Notes under the pieces: generated by a model | What the model was told of the DNA's origin: nothing | The model's database searches: none | What the model saw: only the letters and a program-made list of their open reading frames with translations | Source of the DNA: Adiantum capillus-veneris | Taxonomy: Eukaryota > Streptophyta > Polypodiopsida > Polypodiales > Pteridaceae | NCBI GenBank assembly: GCA_014529385.2 | Contig: CM043946.1 | Span: forward strand, 20,762,577-20,826,576 | DNA length: 64,000 bases | Reading direction: 5' to 3' | Made by a program: the position numbers and the translations under genes | In this document: positions 34,832-45,880 of the stretch, one piece after another | Position numbering within the stretch: the first letter of the stretch is position 1 | How the letters are laid out: every line of letters starts with the position of its first letter

Positions 34832-36290
34832 TCATGGTCCACTCAAAACCTGTGATTGTGGCCTCACATTTTGTACAACCACATTATCTTTTACATCAGC
34901 CCCAATAGTGCAATGTGCATTATTGTACCACCTGCTCATCTCATCAAAGACTACATCTCTGCTCACTCGTAATTCTCGTGTAGTAGGATTGTAGCACTTG
35001 TACCCCTTTTGTTCAAGGGAATGTCCCACAAGAATACATTTCTCTTCTTTAGGATCCAATTTCCTATGCAGCTCATCTGGTACATGCACGTAAGCTATGC
35101 ATCCAAACACTTTCAAGTGTGCCAAATCAAGCTTTGTACCTGTAAACTTTTCCTCAGGTGTTACATCATGCACCACAGTTGTAGGTGTCCTTTTCATAAT
35201 GTAAATAGCTCTATTTACAGCTTCAGCCCAGAAATGATGAGGCATGTTCTTCTCATTCATCAATGCACGTGCAACCTCTGCAATGTGCCTGTTTTTCCTT
35301 TCTGCGACCCCATTATGCTGTGGAGTATATCTTCATGTAAATTGCCTGCGTATACCATGCATTCACAAAAAATCTGAAAAATCATTGGAGAAGTACTCTC
35401 CCCCTCCATCTGACCTCAATGTCTTGATTTGCATATCTGTCTCCTTCTCAATCATGACTTTGAAGTCCTGAAAGTGACCAAACACTTCACTTTTGCTACG
35501 CATGAAGTAGACCCATACTTTCCTTGTATGGTCATCAATGAAAGAGACATAATACCTGCAACCATGTATACTTGCAGTATCGGTTGGACCCCAAACATTT
35601 GTGTGCACCACCTCAAGTGGCTTTTTACATACATTGTGCTCATGTGGAAATGAGCCCTTTGACTGTTTTCCAAACTGGCATGCTGCACACACTTTATGCA
35701 TACCATCCACCTTGAATTTGGGCAAACCTTTTACAATTTGTTTTGATTGCATGCTGCGCAATCTCTGCTCATTGACATGGCCAATGCGTTTGTGCCAAAT
35801 GTCAACATCAGCCACAACACCTGTGCCCTGTGCAAATAATGCAGCTTTTACCTCAGGCATGTCTACATTCAACGTAAACATTCTACCCACACATTTGCCC
35901 TCTGTGATCATCTTACAACCATTCTGGAAATCTTCTACATAACATCCATTCGGATTGAAACGAACCTGCAAACCCTGCTCAACCATTTGTCCAACAGAAA
36001 CAAGATTCTTTGTAATGTTTGGGACATGAAGTACATCTGCTAAATACTTTGATTTCCCACTCTTCATATTTAGAGGTATGTCCCCTACATGAGCAATGGG
36101 GTGAGCTGTGTCATCTCCTGTCTGCATATAGCCTGACACATCTGGTTTGCGCATATCTCTAAACCACTCTCCACGAGACGTCATGTGATTAGAGGCACCT
36201 GGATCCACATACCAAACATCATCTTGGGTGGAATTCTCTGCAGTTATTGTATTCATTACATGCTGCATAACAAACATGCACTCGCTTTTG
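34832..36290 (-). pseudogene. Copia protease and integrase region, element E
   Basis: Minus-strand fossil. The protease start DDVWYVDPGASNHMTSRGEW is typical for Copia. The integrase zinc-binding part reads IWHKRIGHVNEQRLRSMQSK with KVCAACQFGKQSKGSFPHE. The catalytic core has VHTNVWGPTDTASIHGCRYY, FIDDHTRKVWVYFMRSKSEV and LRSDGGGEYFSNDFSDF. The part toward 34832 has the core tail (ANRAIYIMKRTPTTVVHDVT, PEEKFTGTKLDLAHLKVFGC). Confidence 0.88.
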
Positions 36291-36299
36291 CTGTCATCT

Positions 36300-37231
36300 A
36301 CATCTCTGCTAGTAGATGCATAGTTGCCCTGTTATCTCTTTCCACTTGCTTTTCCCTTTGGACAGTCACATGACATGTGACCTCTTTCACCACAAGTCCA
36401 ACATTCTCTGCTATCTGCAGTATGTTACTGCATGCTTGATCCTGCACCACGACCTCTTTGACTCCCCCTGCCTTGAGACTGGTTTCCCCTGCCACCTGTA
36501 TTGTTTTGATTTGATTGACCTTCTCGAAATTGTCCCTTGCAACCACTTGGGCCTCAACCACGACCTCTAACTTTGTTGGAGTTAGAATAGAAGGCTTGTT
36601 CAGACCTATTTCTTCCACGAGAAGAAGATGTGTCAAGACCAAGGTTCTTCTCCTCAAGAATAAGCATAGAAATCAAATCTTGGAACACGGGGATGTCGTC
36701 TCTTGTATTCATGGAAGACCTGAAATGTATATACTCATCTCCTAGACCATCTAAGCATGCATGGACAATGTCATCGTCTTCCACTAAGACTTTAATAGAT
36801 CCAAGAGCCTCAATGATACTCTTGATCTTCAAGGCATAATCATTGATGGAGAGGTTGTCCCTCTTAACCTGATTTAGCTCTGACTTTAGTTGAATCTTCC
36901 TGGCCTTGGTGTTCACCTCAAACACTCTGCCTAAGTTTTTCCATGCAATGGTGGGGGTTTCAGCATCTTGAAGATAGCCCATCATGCCATCTGTGATGCT
37001 TATAGAAAGCCAATACATCACTTTGCTCTGGCCTTGTTTCCAGTCCCTCAAAGCTTTTCTTTGTTCTGCTGTAGCATTTGCCTCGGGAATCTCTGGTTCC
37101 TTTTCATTGTCTCCTTTTACATAGTCCCAATAACCTTTCCCTTTTATGAAGTTAGTTATTATGAACTTCCATGCACGATAGTTATTTTTCTCGAGCTTCT
37201 TAGTAACAATCTGACTGAAACCGTCAGACAT
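36300..37231 (-). pseudogene. Copia gag region, element E
   Basis: Minus-strand UBN2/Copia-type gag: starts MSDGFSQIVTKKLEKNNYRA and WKFIITNFIKGKGYWDYVKG, followed by SKVMYWLSISITDGMMGYLQ, AWKNLGRVFEVNTKARKIQL and GDEYIHFRSSMNTRDDIPVF. Around 36360-36420 the minus strand shows a CCHC-type zinc knuckle region (C.TCGERGHMSC.CPKGK-like). Forms the capsid in intact relatives. Confidence 0.85.
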
Positions 37232-37459
37232 CTTGAAGCACTAAGACAAAATAGCTGCAATCTGCAAAAACTTGCAAATCTGCTGAACCTGCTATCGTGG
37301 TACCTGTAACGCTTTCTACACTCAACGAGTGTCCACAATCAAGCGTACATACAACCACTGTACTTGTACAATAAATCTCTATATACTGCACTTTGGAGAC
37401 CTGTTCAGAATGAAGAGATTGTGATGCTCTTGCTCTCTTAGCCTCTCCTGCCTGCACCA

Positions 37460-37472
37460 GGCTCTGATACCA
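37460..37472 (-). other. Primer binding site of element E (initiator tRNA-Met)
   Basis: The minus strand reads TGGTATCAGAGCC directly after the LTR end, the standard Copia primer site. Confidence 0.92.
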
Positions 37473-37793
37473 TGTAAAGCAAGAGGATGCAAGAGAGCTA
37501 CACAAGACAAGCACAAAGCACACAGAGATGGAAAGCTTCTTCTTCTTTGCACATAAAAGAGAGTACAAAATGACTAAGTGTTAAAGCTGAAAAGTAGCAC
37601 ATATGTACATGCGGTCACTAAGTGTGAACTCGCTAGAAGCGTACTAGGCTGGCATTATAAGTGTAGTCCAGCTGTAGAATCACTGGCAGAGATCCTCCAT
37701 GTCGATCACCTAACACGCCAGTGAGTAAATGCCGTTAGCGGCCAAGACCCGTAGTGGATGACAGTTCAAGATGTAGAGCTCGACATCTCAACA
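37473..37793 (-). repeat. LTR of element E (5-prime LTR in element orientation)
   Basis: Plus-strand text TGTAAAGCAAGAGG to CATCTCAACA, 321 bp, same length as its partner, with about twenty differences. Confidence 0.9.
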
Positions 37794-38955
37794 ACAAGCA
37801 CACATGGTCATGTACAATGATGAAATCTATGATCAGTGGATAAACATCTTGGAGAAGCATCAGACATCAAATGCTCGTGGGGCAACAACCAAGCATAACA
37901 ACCTTTAGATGCTTAAATGGTCTAGAGGATAATGATGTCAAGTTACTACAATAGGAGCTAACAGAAGAGAAGATCTGCTTAGTGAAGCAACCACATCAAG
38001 CGAGCATGCTCGACCTCACTGCACGTGCAACGAACTTAAAGTAGACCAGGGTTTTGAGCCTCAAATGTTGATGGCATTTAAAGAGCCAATTCTTGAGATC
38101 ACTAGGGGATATGTGCAGTGGATCATTTCACAAAAGAATGGCACTTCTAGTTTGCAATTCATTTTACCATGGACAATCAAGTGTGTTGGAAAGAATATGG
38201 AAGGCATTGAGTTTCTCTGCAGTGAGAATAGCTCTACAATCCGTGTTGGTGTTTGCATCATAGATACAATACACAAAAGTCTTACATCTAGTGGTTGGAG
38301 TGCTAGCCAACTTGATAAAGTGATTGATGGAGTATGTGGGGTAGCACATCAACCATCACAGTTTTTAATTGCCAACTTAGTCAAGTATCAACATGCTCCT
38401 TCCCTAGAGAAGGCAATATTTGAAAAAGCTAAATGGTATGAAATGCATGTTCTACCTTTGAGCTCCTTAAGGGGATCAGAGACCATCCAAACGTGTGCTC
38501 TTTGCAAAGTAATTTTTGGGGTTTGGACATTCTTCGATCAAGGAGAACAGTACACCAACTACTCTAGTGTTAAAGAGTCAATGTTGGAGCCAATGCATAC
38601 TCTCTGCATCATCGACGGCGAGTATGATGCTGTGACCATGGCCAAATCCTTGTTTGTGCATCATGCAATCAAATGAATTTGTGTCAAAGAAGATGATCAA
38701 GTAATAGACATCTTCTCATTAGGCTATGGCCGGGACTAAAGAGGCACTACAACAACAGAGAAAGGTGATATCACGTGCATGTACTAGTGATCAAATGATG
38801 CACTTGGAATCTCTTTGCCATTCCATAGTGAAAGAAGACCTTGATCTTAGAAGGTGGGCAGGTGTGGATATTATAGAGAAAGTCAATGCTAAGGATTCAG
38901 AGGAAGAAGAAACTGAAGAACCATTGGATGCAAGTGCTGAGGCCATTCTATAAAC
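37794..38955 (+). pseudogene. Unrecognised spliced gene, downstream part
   Basis: Coding sequence resumes after the Copia element with QAHMVMYNDEIYDQWINILE, continuing the exon interrupted at 32611. At 38041-38670 a longer frame encodes EPQMLMAFKEPILEITRGYV, then GWSASQLDKVIDGVCGVAHQ, SETIQTCALCKVIFGVWTFF and MHTLCIIDGEYDAVTMAKSL. At about 38700-38940 come VIDIFSLGYGRD (one frame) and EALQQQRKVISRACTSDQMM, EDLDLRRWAGVDIIEKV (another frame). The last part loosely resembles the nucleotide-binding stretch of DNA methyltransferases (D-FS-G-G, then a conserved acidic step), but the similarity is weak. The reading frame changes show decay. It ends in an acidic tail (EEEETEEPLD). No family assigned. 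Confidence 0.38.
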
Positions 38956-39284
38956 TATACAGGAAACAGATTAAGCTAGCCACCCATGATATTACATTAC
39001 TAATATTTAGATTATTATTGTTGTCATTTTATTTTATTTGTCCCATCTCAAATCCTCCCATGATGTTAAAAACATCAATGTTTGGTTTGTTATTTTTTTC
39101 AATTTATTTTCTTTGAAAACATTTGAACTTGTAAGTTTGAGTTTTTTCACAATAAATGAATTAGACTTTAGTGTATGATATTATATGGACATGTTGTAGA
39201 AAATAGAATTTTACATATATATATATATGGTCATAAGATATATTATGTAATAATTTAAAGTTAAGTGACCATATGAGGTTTGGG
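38956..39284. other. AT-rich stretch, nothing recognised
   Basis: Very AT-rich sequence downstream of the unrecognised gene, with a short AT dinucleotide run at about 39213-39228. No gene or repeat unit is supported. Confidence 0.6.
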
Positions 39285-39900
39285 AAGAACACCCTATGAC
39301 TTGAGGATCATAGAGTTATTTGTAGACATGGCACCCTATGGCCCTAGGGCCATAGAATCCCCAAAAAGAAAATAGGATACCCTACAACCTTACGGATGTA
39401 GGGTGATTACATCGAGTCTCTAAAAGGGCACATAAGAATTTGGGTTACTCTATAGCGTCAGGTCCATAGGGTGTCAACATAGAATCCCCCAAAAGCATTT
39501 GTCCTAACCTACAATCTTATGGATATAGGGTGATTACATAGAGTCTTTAAAAGGGCACATAAGCATTGGGCTACTCTACAGCCTTATGGCCATAGAGTGT
39601 CAACATAGAATCCCCAAAATCTTTGGGCTACCCTACAATCTTACGGATATAGGGTGATTATATAAAGTCTCTAAAAGGGTACATAAGCATTTGGGCTATC
39701 CTAGAAGGAAACATAAGTTTTCCAAGAGCATTTGGGATATCCTAAGTCCTTAGGGCCATAGGGTGATGAAATAAAATCTCCACAGGGGCACTTAAACCAC
39801 CCCATGGATGAAAATCACTTAGCTCTCTATGCAGACATCTTATAAAATATCACATGATACCCTATGGCCTTTAGACCATAGGTTGGTTATTCTAGATCAC
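39285..39900. repeat. Minisatellite array 3, ~120 bp dimer units
   Basis: Alternating monomers. One has a core close to CTATGGCC...GGCCATAG followed by GTCAACATAGAATCCCCAAA. The other has CCTACAATCTTACGGATATA then GGGTGATTACATAGAGTCTC. The second type starts near 39391, 39513 and 39631, giving a dimer of about 120 bp. The core at 39335-39356 matches the full inverted repeat with one difference. Confidence 0.85.
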
Positions 39901-40565
39901 CTAAAGACTCTTTAAGTGTTTCAAAAACATTTGTTTTTGGCCTTACTACCTTGTGTTCATATACATTAGGGACATATATTGCTTATCTTGTGATTAAGGT
40001 TTAACATTCTATTGAGAATGAAATAAGCTAGAAAAAACAAAAAAGTATTTAGTCCTCAAAATTCCAAAATGACAGTGTGAACAACTGATGTATGATCGTT
40101 TTTGGTTGGGTGTAAGTTCTTCTATTATGGATTGATGGTGTAAGCATTTGAAATAATTATCTTTGTATTGCAACTAATTAGATTAAACACATATTCAACA
40201 TTTGTTGTAAATGCAAGTTATTTGCTTAGATAGTAAACATCGACTATCAAAGTGCAAATGGTTTATGAAGCATTTTTCCTTTGGATTATGTGAAGATCTA
40301 GTTCTATAATTGTAAAAATATTTTATTCATAGATATAAAGTACGAGTATTTTGTTCCAAACTATGATTTTGTTTTTCTTCTAGATGATGCAGAGAATTGG
40401 AATTCATATCTTGATTTTTTTCAATAGAGGGAAGCTAGGACTAGTACATTTTTTTTGCTTTTCATGTAGCAATTGCAACATTGTATCAAGGTTTTGCAAA
40501 GAAATGATTGTATAATATATGACAATTGTTTAAGTTTGTAAATTGGAAGTAGAAGGTGCTGCAAG
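39901..40565. other. AT-rich intergenic stretch
   Basis: No gene, repeat or element end is recognised in these 665 bp before element B. This sequence is not minisatellite, so the two sides of element B have different flanks. Confidence 0.55.
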
Positions 40566-41483
40566 TGTTAGTAGCAAGCTAACAAAAATACCACAGATAT
40601 CAATTTTGGAGTTCTCATTGTAAAACACTTATTTTTTTGATAAATTGGGAATATTGTAACTCCTATTTTCTCGGATAAACTTTGTAATTGATGAGCCAGG
40701 GATACAAGCTTACAGATTGTATCAACCTATCATTACCCATCTTTGGTAGAACTCCCTGAATTATTATTTTTGACCACCAAAAACCTTGGCTAATGTATAA
40801 AAGCCAGTTTTTGTAAGTTATTATTAAGTTCTGGATAATGAAATACACAGCGTGAGCTAACGGTGCTCACTACTCTCCTTCTCGCGCTTCCTACTCCCTC
40901 CCCGGTTATCACATTGCAGTCGTGTTTGTTGCATTGCAACCGCAGGTAAGAGCTCTATGCATTGACGTAAACACATCACAATATTTCATAGCTTTTTTGG
41001 TGTTGCCGACCCACGGCCTAATTTCATCATAGTCAGGAATTTATACTTTCAAGTCAAAAACTAAGCATAGGCGGGATATTGGGGCATCATTGCTAAGCAT
41101 TTAGATGCATTCTGGGTCGAAAACGACTAGGTCAAAAATCCACTGCTGTTAATAATCACAATTTTGGAAATTGACCTAAAGTGGGGTTTGAGATCATAAG
41201 CATGTGTGCTTAAGTCTTGTAAACATGTCCTAGAAGTTACATTACGTTTGGATGTCATTTGATCTGTAATGGATGTGATTTGTTTACCAATGAGCGATTG
41301 GCTTTTGGTGATTTCAGTCACTTGAGTTAGATGCGAGTTGTTAGTTGATTTTCGAGACATTGACAACCTCTTGTAGCCTCTATGCAGTAGTTGAGTCAGC
41401 TTCATCCCATGGATTGACAATTTAATAGTTGTTCTCGCTAATACTGCAATAAGATAGGATGGTGAGGTTAGACATGCGTCCCA
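40566..41483 (+). repeat. Left LTR of element B
   Basis: Starts TGTTAGTAGCAAGCTAAC. It has the TATA-like TATAAAAG at 40796-40803 and a diverged half of the family palindrome near 41148. The end is placed just before the primer site and is approximate by a few bases. Confidence 0.82.
40796..40803 (+). promoter_or_regulatory. TATA-like box in left LTR of B
   Basis: TATAAAAG, conserved in the right LTR at 61121-61128 within otherwise diverging sequence. Element A has the same octamer in its LTRs. Confidence 0.55.
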
Positions 41484-41487
41484 TATT

Positions 41488-41505
41488 TGGCACCGCTACC
41501 GGGGA
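41488..41505 (+). other. Primer binding site of element B (tRNA-Asp type)
   Basis: TGGCACCGCTACCGGGGA, close to the TGGCGCCGTTGCCGGGGA site of Athila/Tat elements and aligned with the site of element A. Confidence 0.8.
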
Positions 41506-44500
41506 ACGAAGAGACCTAAACTACGAAAAAACACGAGCATCTTGTGAAGTTATTCTTTAACTTCCTTTAGGATCAGCTAGAGTTCAAAACTTTCTTTTAG
41601 AAACCCCTTACCGTAAGATTGTCGTCTTTTGCTGTGTAGAGGTAGCTTGGAAGTATTCGTACTTGCTAAGTGCCTTTAGAATTGTACGATTAGATTAGGA
41701 TTTTGAGGATGATTGATAGACGAGACAAGTCTTAAGATCAATGCTCGGAAAATCATTAAAAACAAGTAAATGAGTGTTTGTGGACACTTTCCACAATCCC
41801 ATTGCATGAGAATCTAGGAGTAGGGTAAGTAGGATCCGAGGTGGATTTCAGAACGTTGCTCTCTCTGAAAGAATCATTGTGAGTTGTTATTGGAAGTTGC
41901 AAAATTTCAGGTCTACGGCTAGAAATAGCACAAAAAGACTCTAAAACACTCAATCTGATTGGGGAGTAAGCTTAAAATTTGTCTGAGCCAGTTGATAAGT
42001 TCAAGGACACTTCAAGGTAAAAGTTTCAAGAGTTGACAAAAACTCAAATTATTACTTTTTCTTGACATTTTAGGCTAAATTAAGTTTTGACTTGATTCAT
42101 AGGCTTAAATTAGCTCATAAAAAGACTGTCCATTGAAAAATTGCAAAAAAGTATTCATTTCAAGCTTGAAGTTAATAATCGTGATTATTTACATTCAGTT
42201 CAGATTTGACCAAGGCTCATACCATTGACTCATTGCATGTGTACAAACAACCTTTTGTAAAGGCACAAAAGATTTGGATCACCAAACTGGCAAAAAACTG
42301 GGTAAAAACTAAAGTTTGTACTGACTTTCTGAATCATGAGTGTAAATTGGAAAAAAAAGTATTCAAATTTGTTGAAATTTGATTCATAGGCTTATATTGA
42401 TGTGATAAACATGTGTACATGCTCAGTTGACCAAAAAGATGCACAAGTTGCCAATTGTAAATAATTGCGGTTATTTACATATGCCCCATCTTTCAACTTT
42501 TTTGACCAAGTCAGCATATCACTAGCTTTATCATGTTATAATAAGCCCACAAACCAAATTTGGTAAGATTTGGTTCATTGGATTGGAAATGTGACCAAAT
42601 TTGCAAAGTTAGTCTACGAACAGAAAATTGATGACCATTTGACCAAAACTTGTCGAAACTTGATGAAACTTGGCTAGAGACCTTAAGTTGAAGTGCTTAA
42701 CAGATTTGTGTCAAGATAGGGACAAAAACTTGCAAAAAATTAGTTGGAGTAAATAACCGCAATTATTTACATCTACTTCAAAAATCGACAAATCACAAAT
42801 TTCAGCATACCTTAAGGCCAAGCATATCAAGTAGACCGCACAAATCAATTTTGATGAAATTTGCATCACAAAAGTGAGACTTAAGCTAGATTCTTGAAAT
42901 CAGAGTGTGCAGACACGAAATAGTTGATAATCTTGAACAGATTTTGTCCAAACTTGTTGAAACTTGTCCACGAATTTTAACAGGCTGTACTTGCCAAACC
43001 AAGCCAAAAAGTGCAAAAAAACTAGCAAAAGTAAATTATCCAGGGACACTAGTTTTGACTTTTGAACTTATACAGTGTTAGACCAGCATAATACAAAGAC
43101 ACCAGGCAATTTTTGGTTCAATTGGATCCAAATGGGTACATGGTCACTCAGTTGCCACGGTGCAGGTCATGTACTTTGGATGTAGGATGGCAAAATAGAG
43201 AAAATTTTCCATTTTGGCATGAAAGTAAATAATCGTGATTATTAACTTTTTTTCCAAAATCAACATTTTTTGGTACAACTAAGTTCTAGGCATTGCATAG
43301 ACCTTGTCTATGTGATATGAAGTGATTTGGATCAAAAAAATGGTCCATAACTCAAAATTTGGCTTGCAAAGACTTCTTTGCATATTTTGGAAATTTTTCC
43401 AAGTTATAAGTGCTCATTTTGTCTCATACTTGATTTTTGGCATGTAATAGGGGTGTGTACACATGATAGGTGAGGTGATGATACAATTTCCAAGCAAAAA
43501 TAGTGCAAAAGTAAATAATTGTGATTATTTACAGCAGTCATAATTTTCTTGCAAAACTTAAAATTTTTGGCCTAAACACATTCTATACACCTAAAACAAG
43601 TCCCAAATTGAATTTGGTCAAGTTTGGTCTTGTCAGCATCACTTTGTGCTTTGTCAACTCTGAAATCACCGATTTATGTGACTACACTGCCTGTTGAGTT
43701 GGTTTGTCACTTATGAGGCTTTGGACTTGTCCGCAACATAGTCGTGAAGCAACTCATCCATTTTTGGCTCATTTGGAGTCAGTTTGACCTCGTATGTCGA
43801 ATTTGATGCTTTGTAGCCTTCGAGCTATTTTATGCTTTTTGAGGGCTTTGCTTGATTGATTTTACGAAACCAATCATATACATTCTATATAAACCTCGTT
43901 GGCAAGTTGTCCATGGAGCTAGAACCAAATTCTGGCATCTGTCAAAACCTAGCTTTTCTACTTGGTACCCCCTCAACCCCTGTCAAATGGTCAATTGATG
44001 ATATAGAAAGGTTCTATTATGCTAGGGCATGCTACAGTTCAAATCCCATCTGATTTGGTCGAGCTGACAGGCCGTTATGATCATTTTTTGGTCGTAGGTC
44101 TTCGTGCACTGCCTAGATTCTAGGTTTTTTTCCAGGGGTTCATACTAGCTTCTCGCCATACAAAATGGATCATTTATGAGAAAAATCAAAGAAAATAACA
44201 AAATACACTAAAAAGGCAAAGTGTTAATCCAATAATGAAGAAAGTCCATTGAAAAACATAGCTTTATTGTTTTCTGTTGGATTTCTCCATTTTTAAGTCT
44301 CCTTATCAAGAAAAATGATGAAAAATAACAAAAAAGGACTAATTTTTGATGATCTTCTTATAGTATATACATTATATACACTCATCGGAAAGATATTATC
44401 ATTGAACTTTCCCTTGATGATGAATTATAAGGGAATTATTAGTTAATTTTGCAAAAAATTACACGTTAACATCAAAAGTTTTTCCTCACTCTTCAAACAT
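41506..44500 (+). other. Non-coding leader of element B with ~290 bp periodic palindromes
   Basis: About 3 kb with no supportable gene. Six palindromic sites punctuate it. Between them the text is A/T-rich with recurring phrases (GACCAA, TTGGATC, AAACTTGT, GATGAAATTTG), as if a unit of about 285 bp had been amplified and had since diverged everywhere except at the palindrome. The 44060-44500 part may belong to the outer side of element C, and the boundary cannot be fixed. Confidence 0.65.
42171..43532. repeat. Six palindromic sites in leader of B
   Basis: Best described as GTAAATAATCG followed by its mirror CGATTATTTAC. Copies: 42171-42192, 42457-42478, 42749-42770, 43031 (left half only), 43225-43246 and 43511-43532. 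Spacings are 286, 292, 282, 194 and 286 bp. Most differences hit the central CG (to TG or CA), as expected when methylated CpG decays. A further exact-core copy lies in the 3-prime spacer of this element (57876-57897). Confidence 0.9.
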
Positions 44501-44521
44501 TGCCCTTAATTACTTAGTACA

Positions 44522-44535
44522 CTTCCACTCCTCCT
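44522..44535 (-). other. Internal polypurine tract of element C
   Basis: The minus strand reads AGGAGGAGTGGAAG, followed by TGTACTAAG and soon GGGCAATGTTTG. The internal tract of element A (22430-22446) has the same order: purine run, then GGGCAATGTTTG. Confidence 0.6.
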
Positions 44536-45229
44536 AGATGGCATACTCCAGGACGAATGTGTGCATGGGTTGAACAATCGTGTCTATGCATAGCCGTGGT
44601 TGGCTCTACCATGCTTTGAAGATCAATGCAGTTCAAACCAATATCCTGTGCAAGAGCTGGGTCTTGAGTAATTAACTCAAGGGTTTCTGATGTCAAGGCT
44701 TGCTGTTGTTGTTTTCCAAAGAGCAAGTCCTATATCTTGTGTGTTGCTTGCTTGATTGTATCATCAAGATGCTTCAACATGCTGATTGCGTGAGCTGTTG
44801 GTAGCACTTTTGACTATTGTCGAGCTTTTTCTCGCCATTCGTAGGTTGATTTTCTTGGTGTGGAATGGTGTGGTGGACTCTTTTCAGACTTAACTCTCCA
44901 TTGCTTGATTGGTTTTACGGTTTGTGGAGAAGATAAGTGCTCCTTTTTTTGCCAAATCCATTTCAAGTTAGGTTCCTTGCTCGGAGATGCTCATCTCTGA
45001 GTTTTGACCTTTGGAACCGTCTTTGGTTATGTCGGTATTGTTTTGGGCACCCAGATTTGAATGGCTTGTCCTTAAGCTGTGCTTTTGGTACCCAAATTTG
45101 CATGACTCCTTGCATGCTACTTGCAGCATTTACTTGTCAAGAGGCCGGAGAAGATTGATTACTTCATGGTTTGCTCTGATGCTGATTTCCTTTCCATTCC
45201 TCCTTACTTGGTGCAATTGGAACAATGAA

Positions 45230-45520
45230 TTGTCTGCCTTTCAGCGATAGCTTGAGCTGGTTTGTATCCCAATCTGGTATTGCCTTGTATGTCCGCATCC
45301 AGGGAATTCCAAGAATCATCGTCTCATTCATGTATTCATCTAGTAAGCATACAAACTAATGAGGACATGAACATCCATGTACTATCACATTCAAGTTGAC
45401 TACTCCCAATGTTGGTGTTGGGTTCTTTTGCATCCTTTGATTGTTGCTATTCCCGTCATCAATGCTTGAATTGTTGCTTTCTTGTACGTGGAATAACTGA
45501 TTGTATTTACCCTAGCTCCT
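45230..45520 (-). pseudogene. Second retropepsin-like region, element C
   Basis: Minus strand, after the integrase in element order. The segment VQLNNHSTNAFVKIGARVNT followed by ISYSTYKK has the shape of the N-terminal half of a retroviral protease. MILGIPWMRTYKAIPDWDTN has the ILGxxWM...D pattern of the C-terminal half. The matching region of element A is 20931-21780. That both copies keep this fold after integrase argues for a real inherited domain of the lineage. Confidence 0.55.
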
Positions 45521-45880
45521 ATCTTGACAAAAGCATTTGTGCTATGATTGTTGAGCTGTACTTGATGCATATGTACATTCTGTCTAACCATTCATCATCT
45601 TTTGAAACTGCATCTTTAGGCAATTCCCATTGTCGGTCATGTATTTCCAGAGTGTTGATGGGAATCGGTGTCTATTGATTCCTGAGAGTAACTTCCTATT
45701 TGAGTACCAAAAGTCGAGCTTATTCTTGAGATTCATTAATAACCTGCTGTCGTTTAATCCTTCTTTGCTTGGCTGCATGCATTCTTTCTAGCAAATCACT
45801 GGCTAGCGGCAAATTCTATTTCTTTAAACGACATCCACTAATCATATTAGCCATTGATGCCCCATCTAGGGTGGACAACT

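Larger units (their letters stand above)
32612..37793 (-). mobile_element. Element E: Ty1/Copia LTR retrotransposon, antisense (5.2 kb), fossil
   Basis: Structurally whole: 321-bp LTRs at both ends, a primer site for initiator tRNA-Met, a polypurine tract, and gag, protease, integrase, reverse transcriptase and RNase H in Copia order on the minus strand. The flanking 5-mers AGAAG (32607-32611) and ACAAG (37794-37798) match at four of five bases, fitting an aged target duplication. The LTRs agree at about 94% by eye, so it is moderately old. The coding region is broken in several places, by my count about five. It sits inside a coding exon of the unrecognised gene. Confidence 0.92.

Noticed and set aside
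44019-44056. tRNA or SINE remnant (B-box-like AGTTCAAATCCC)
   Set aside because: No A box, no foldable cloverleaf and no SINE tail was found, so a single B-box-like string is not enough.
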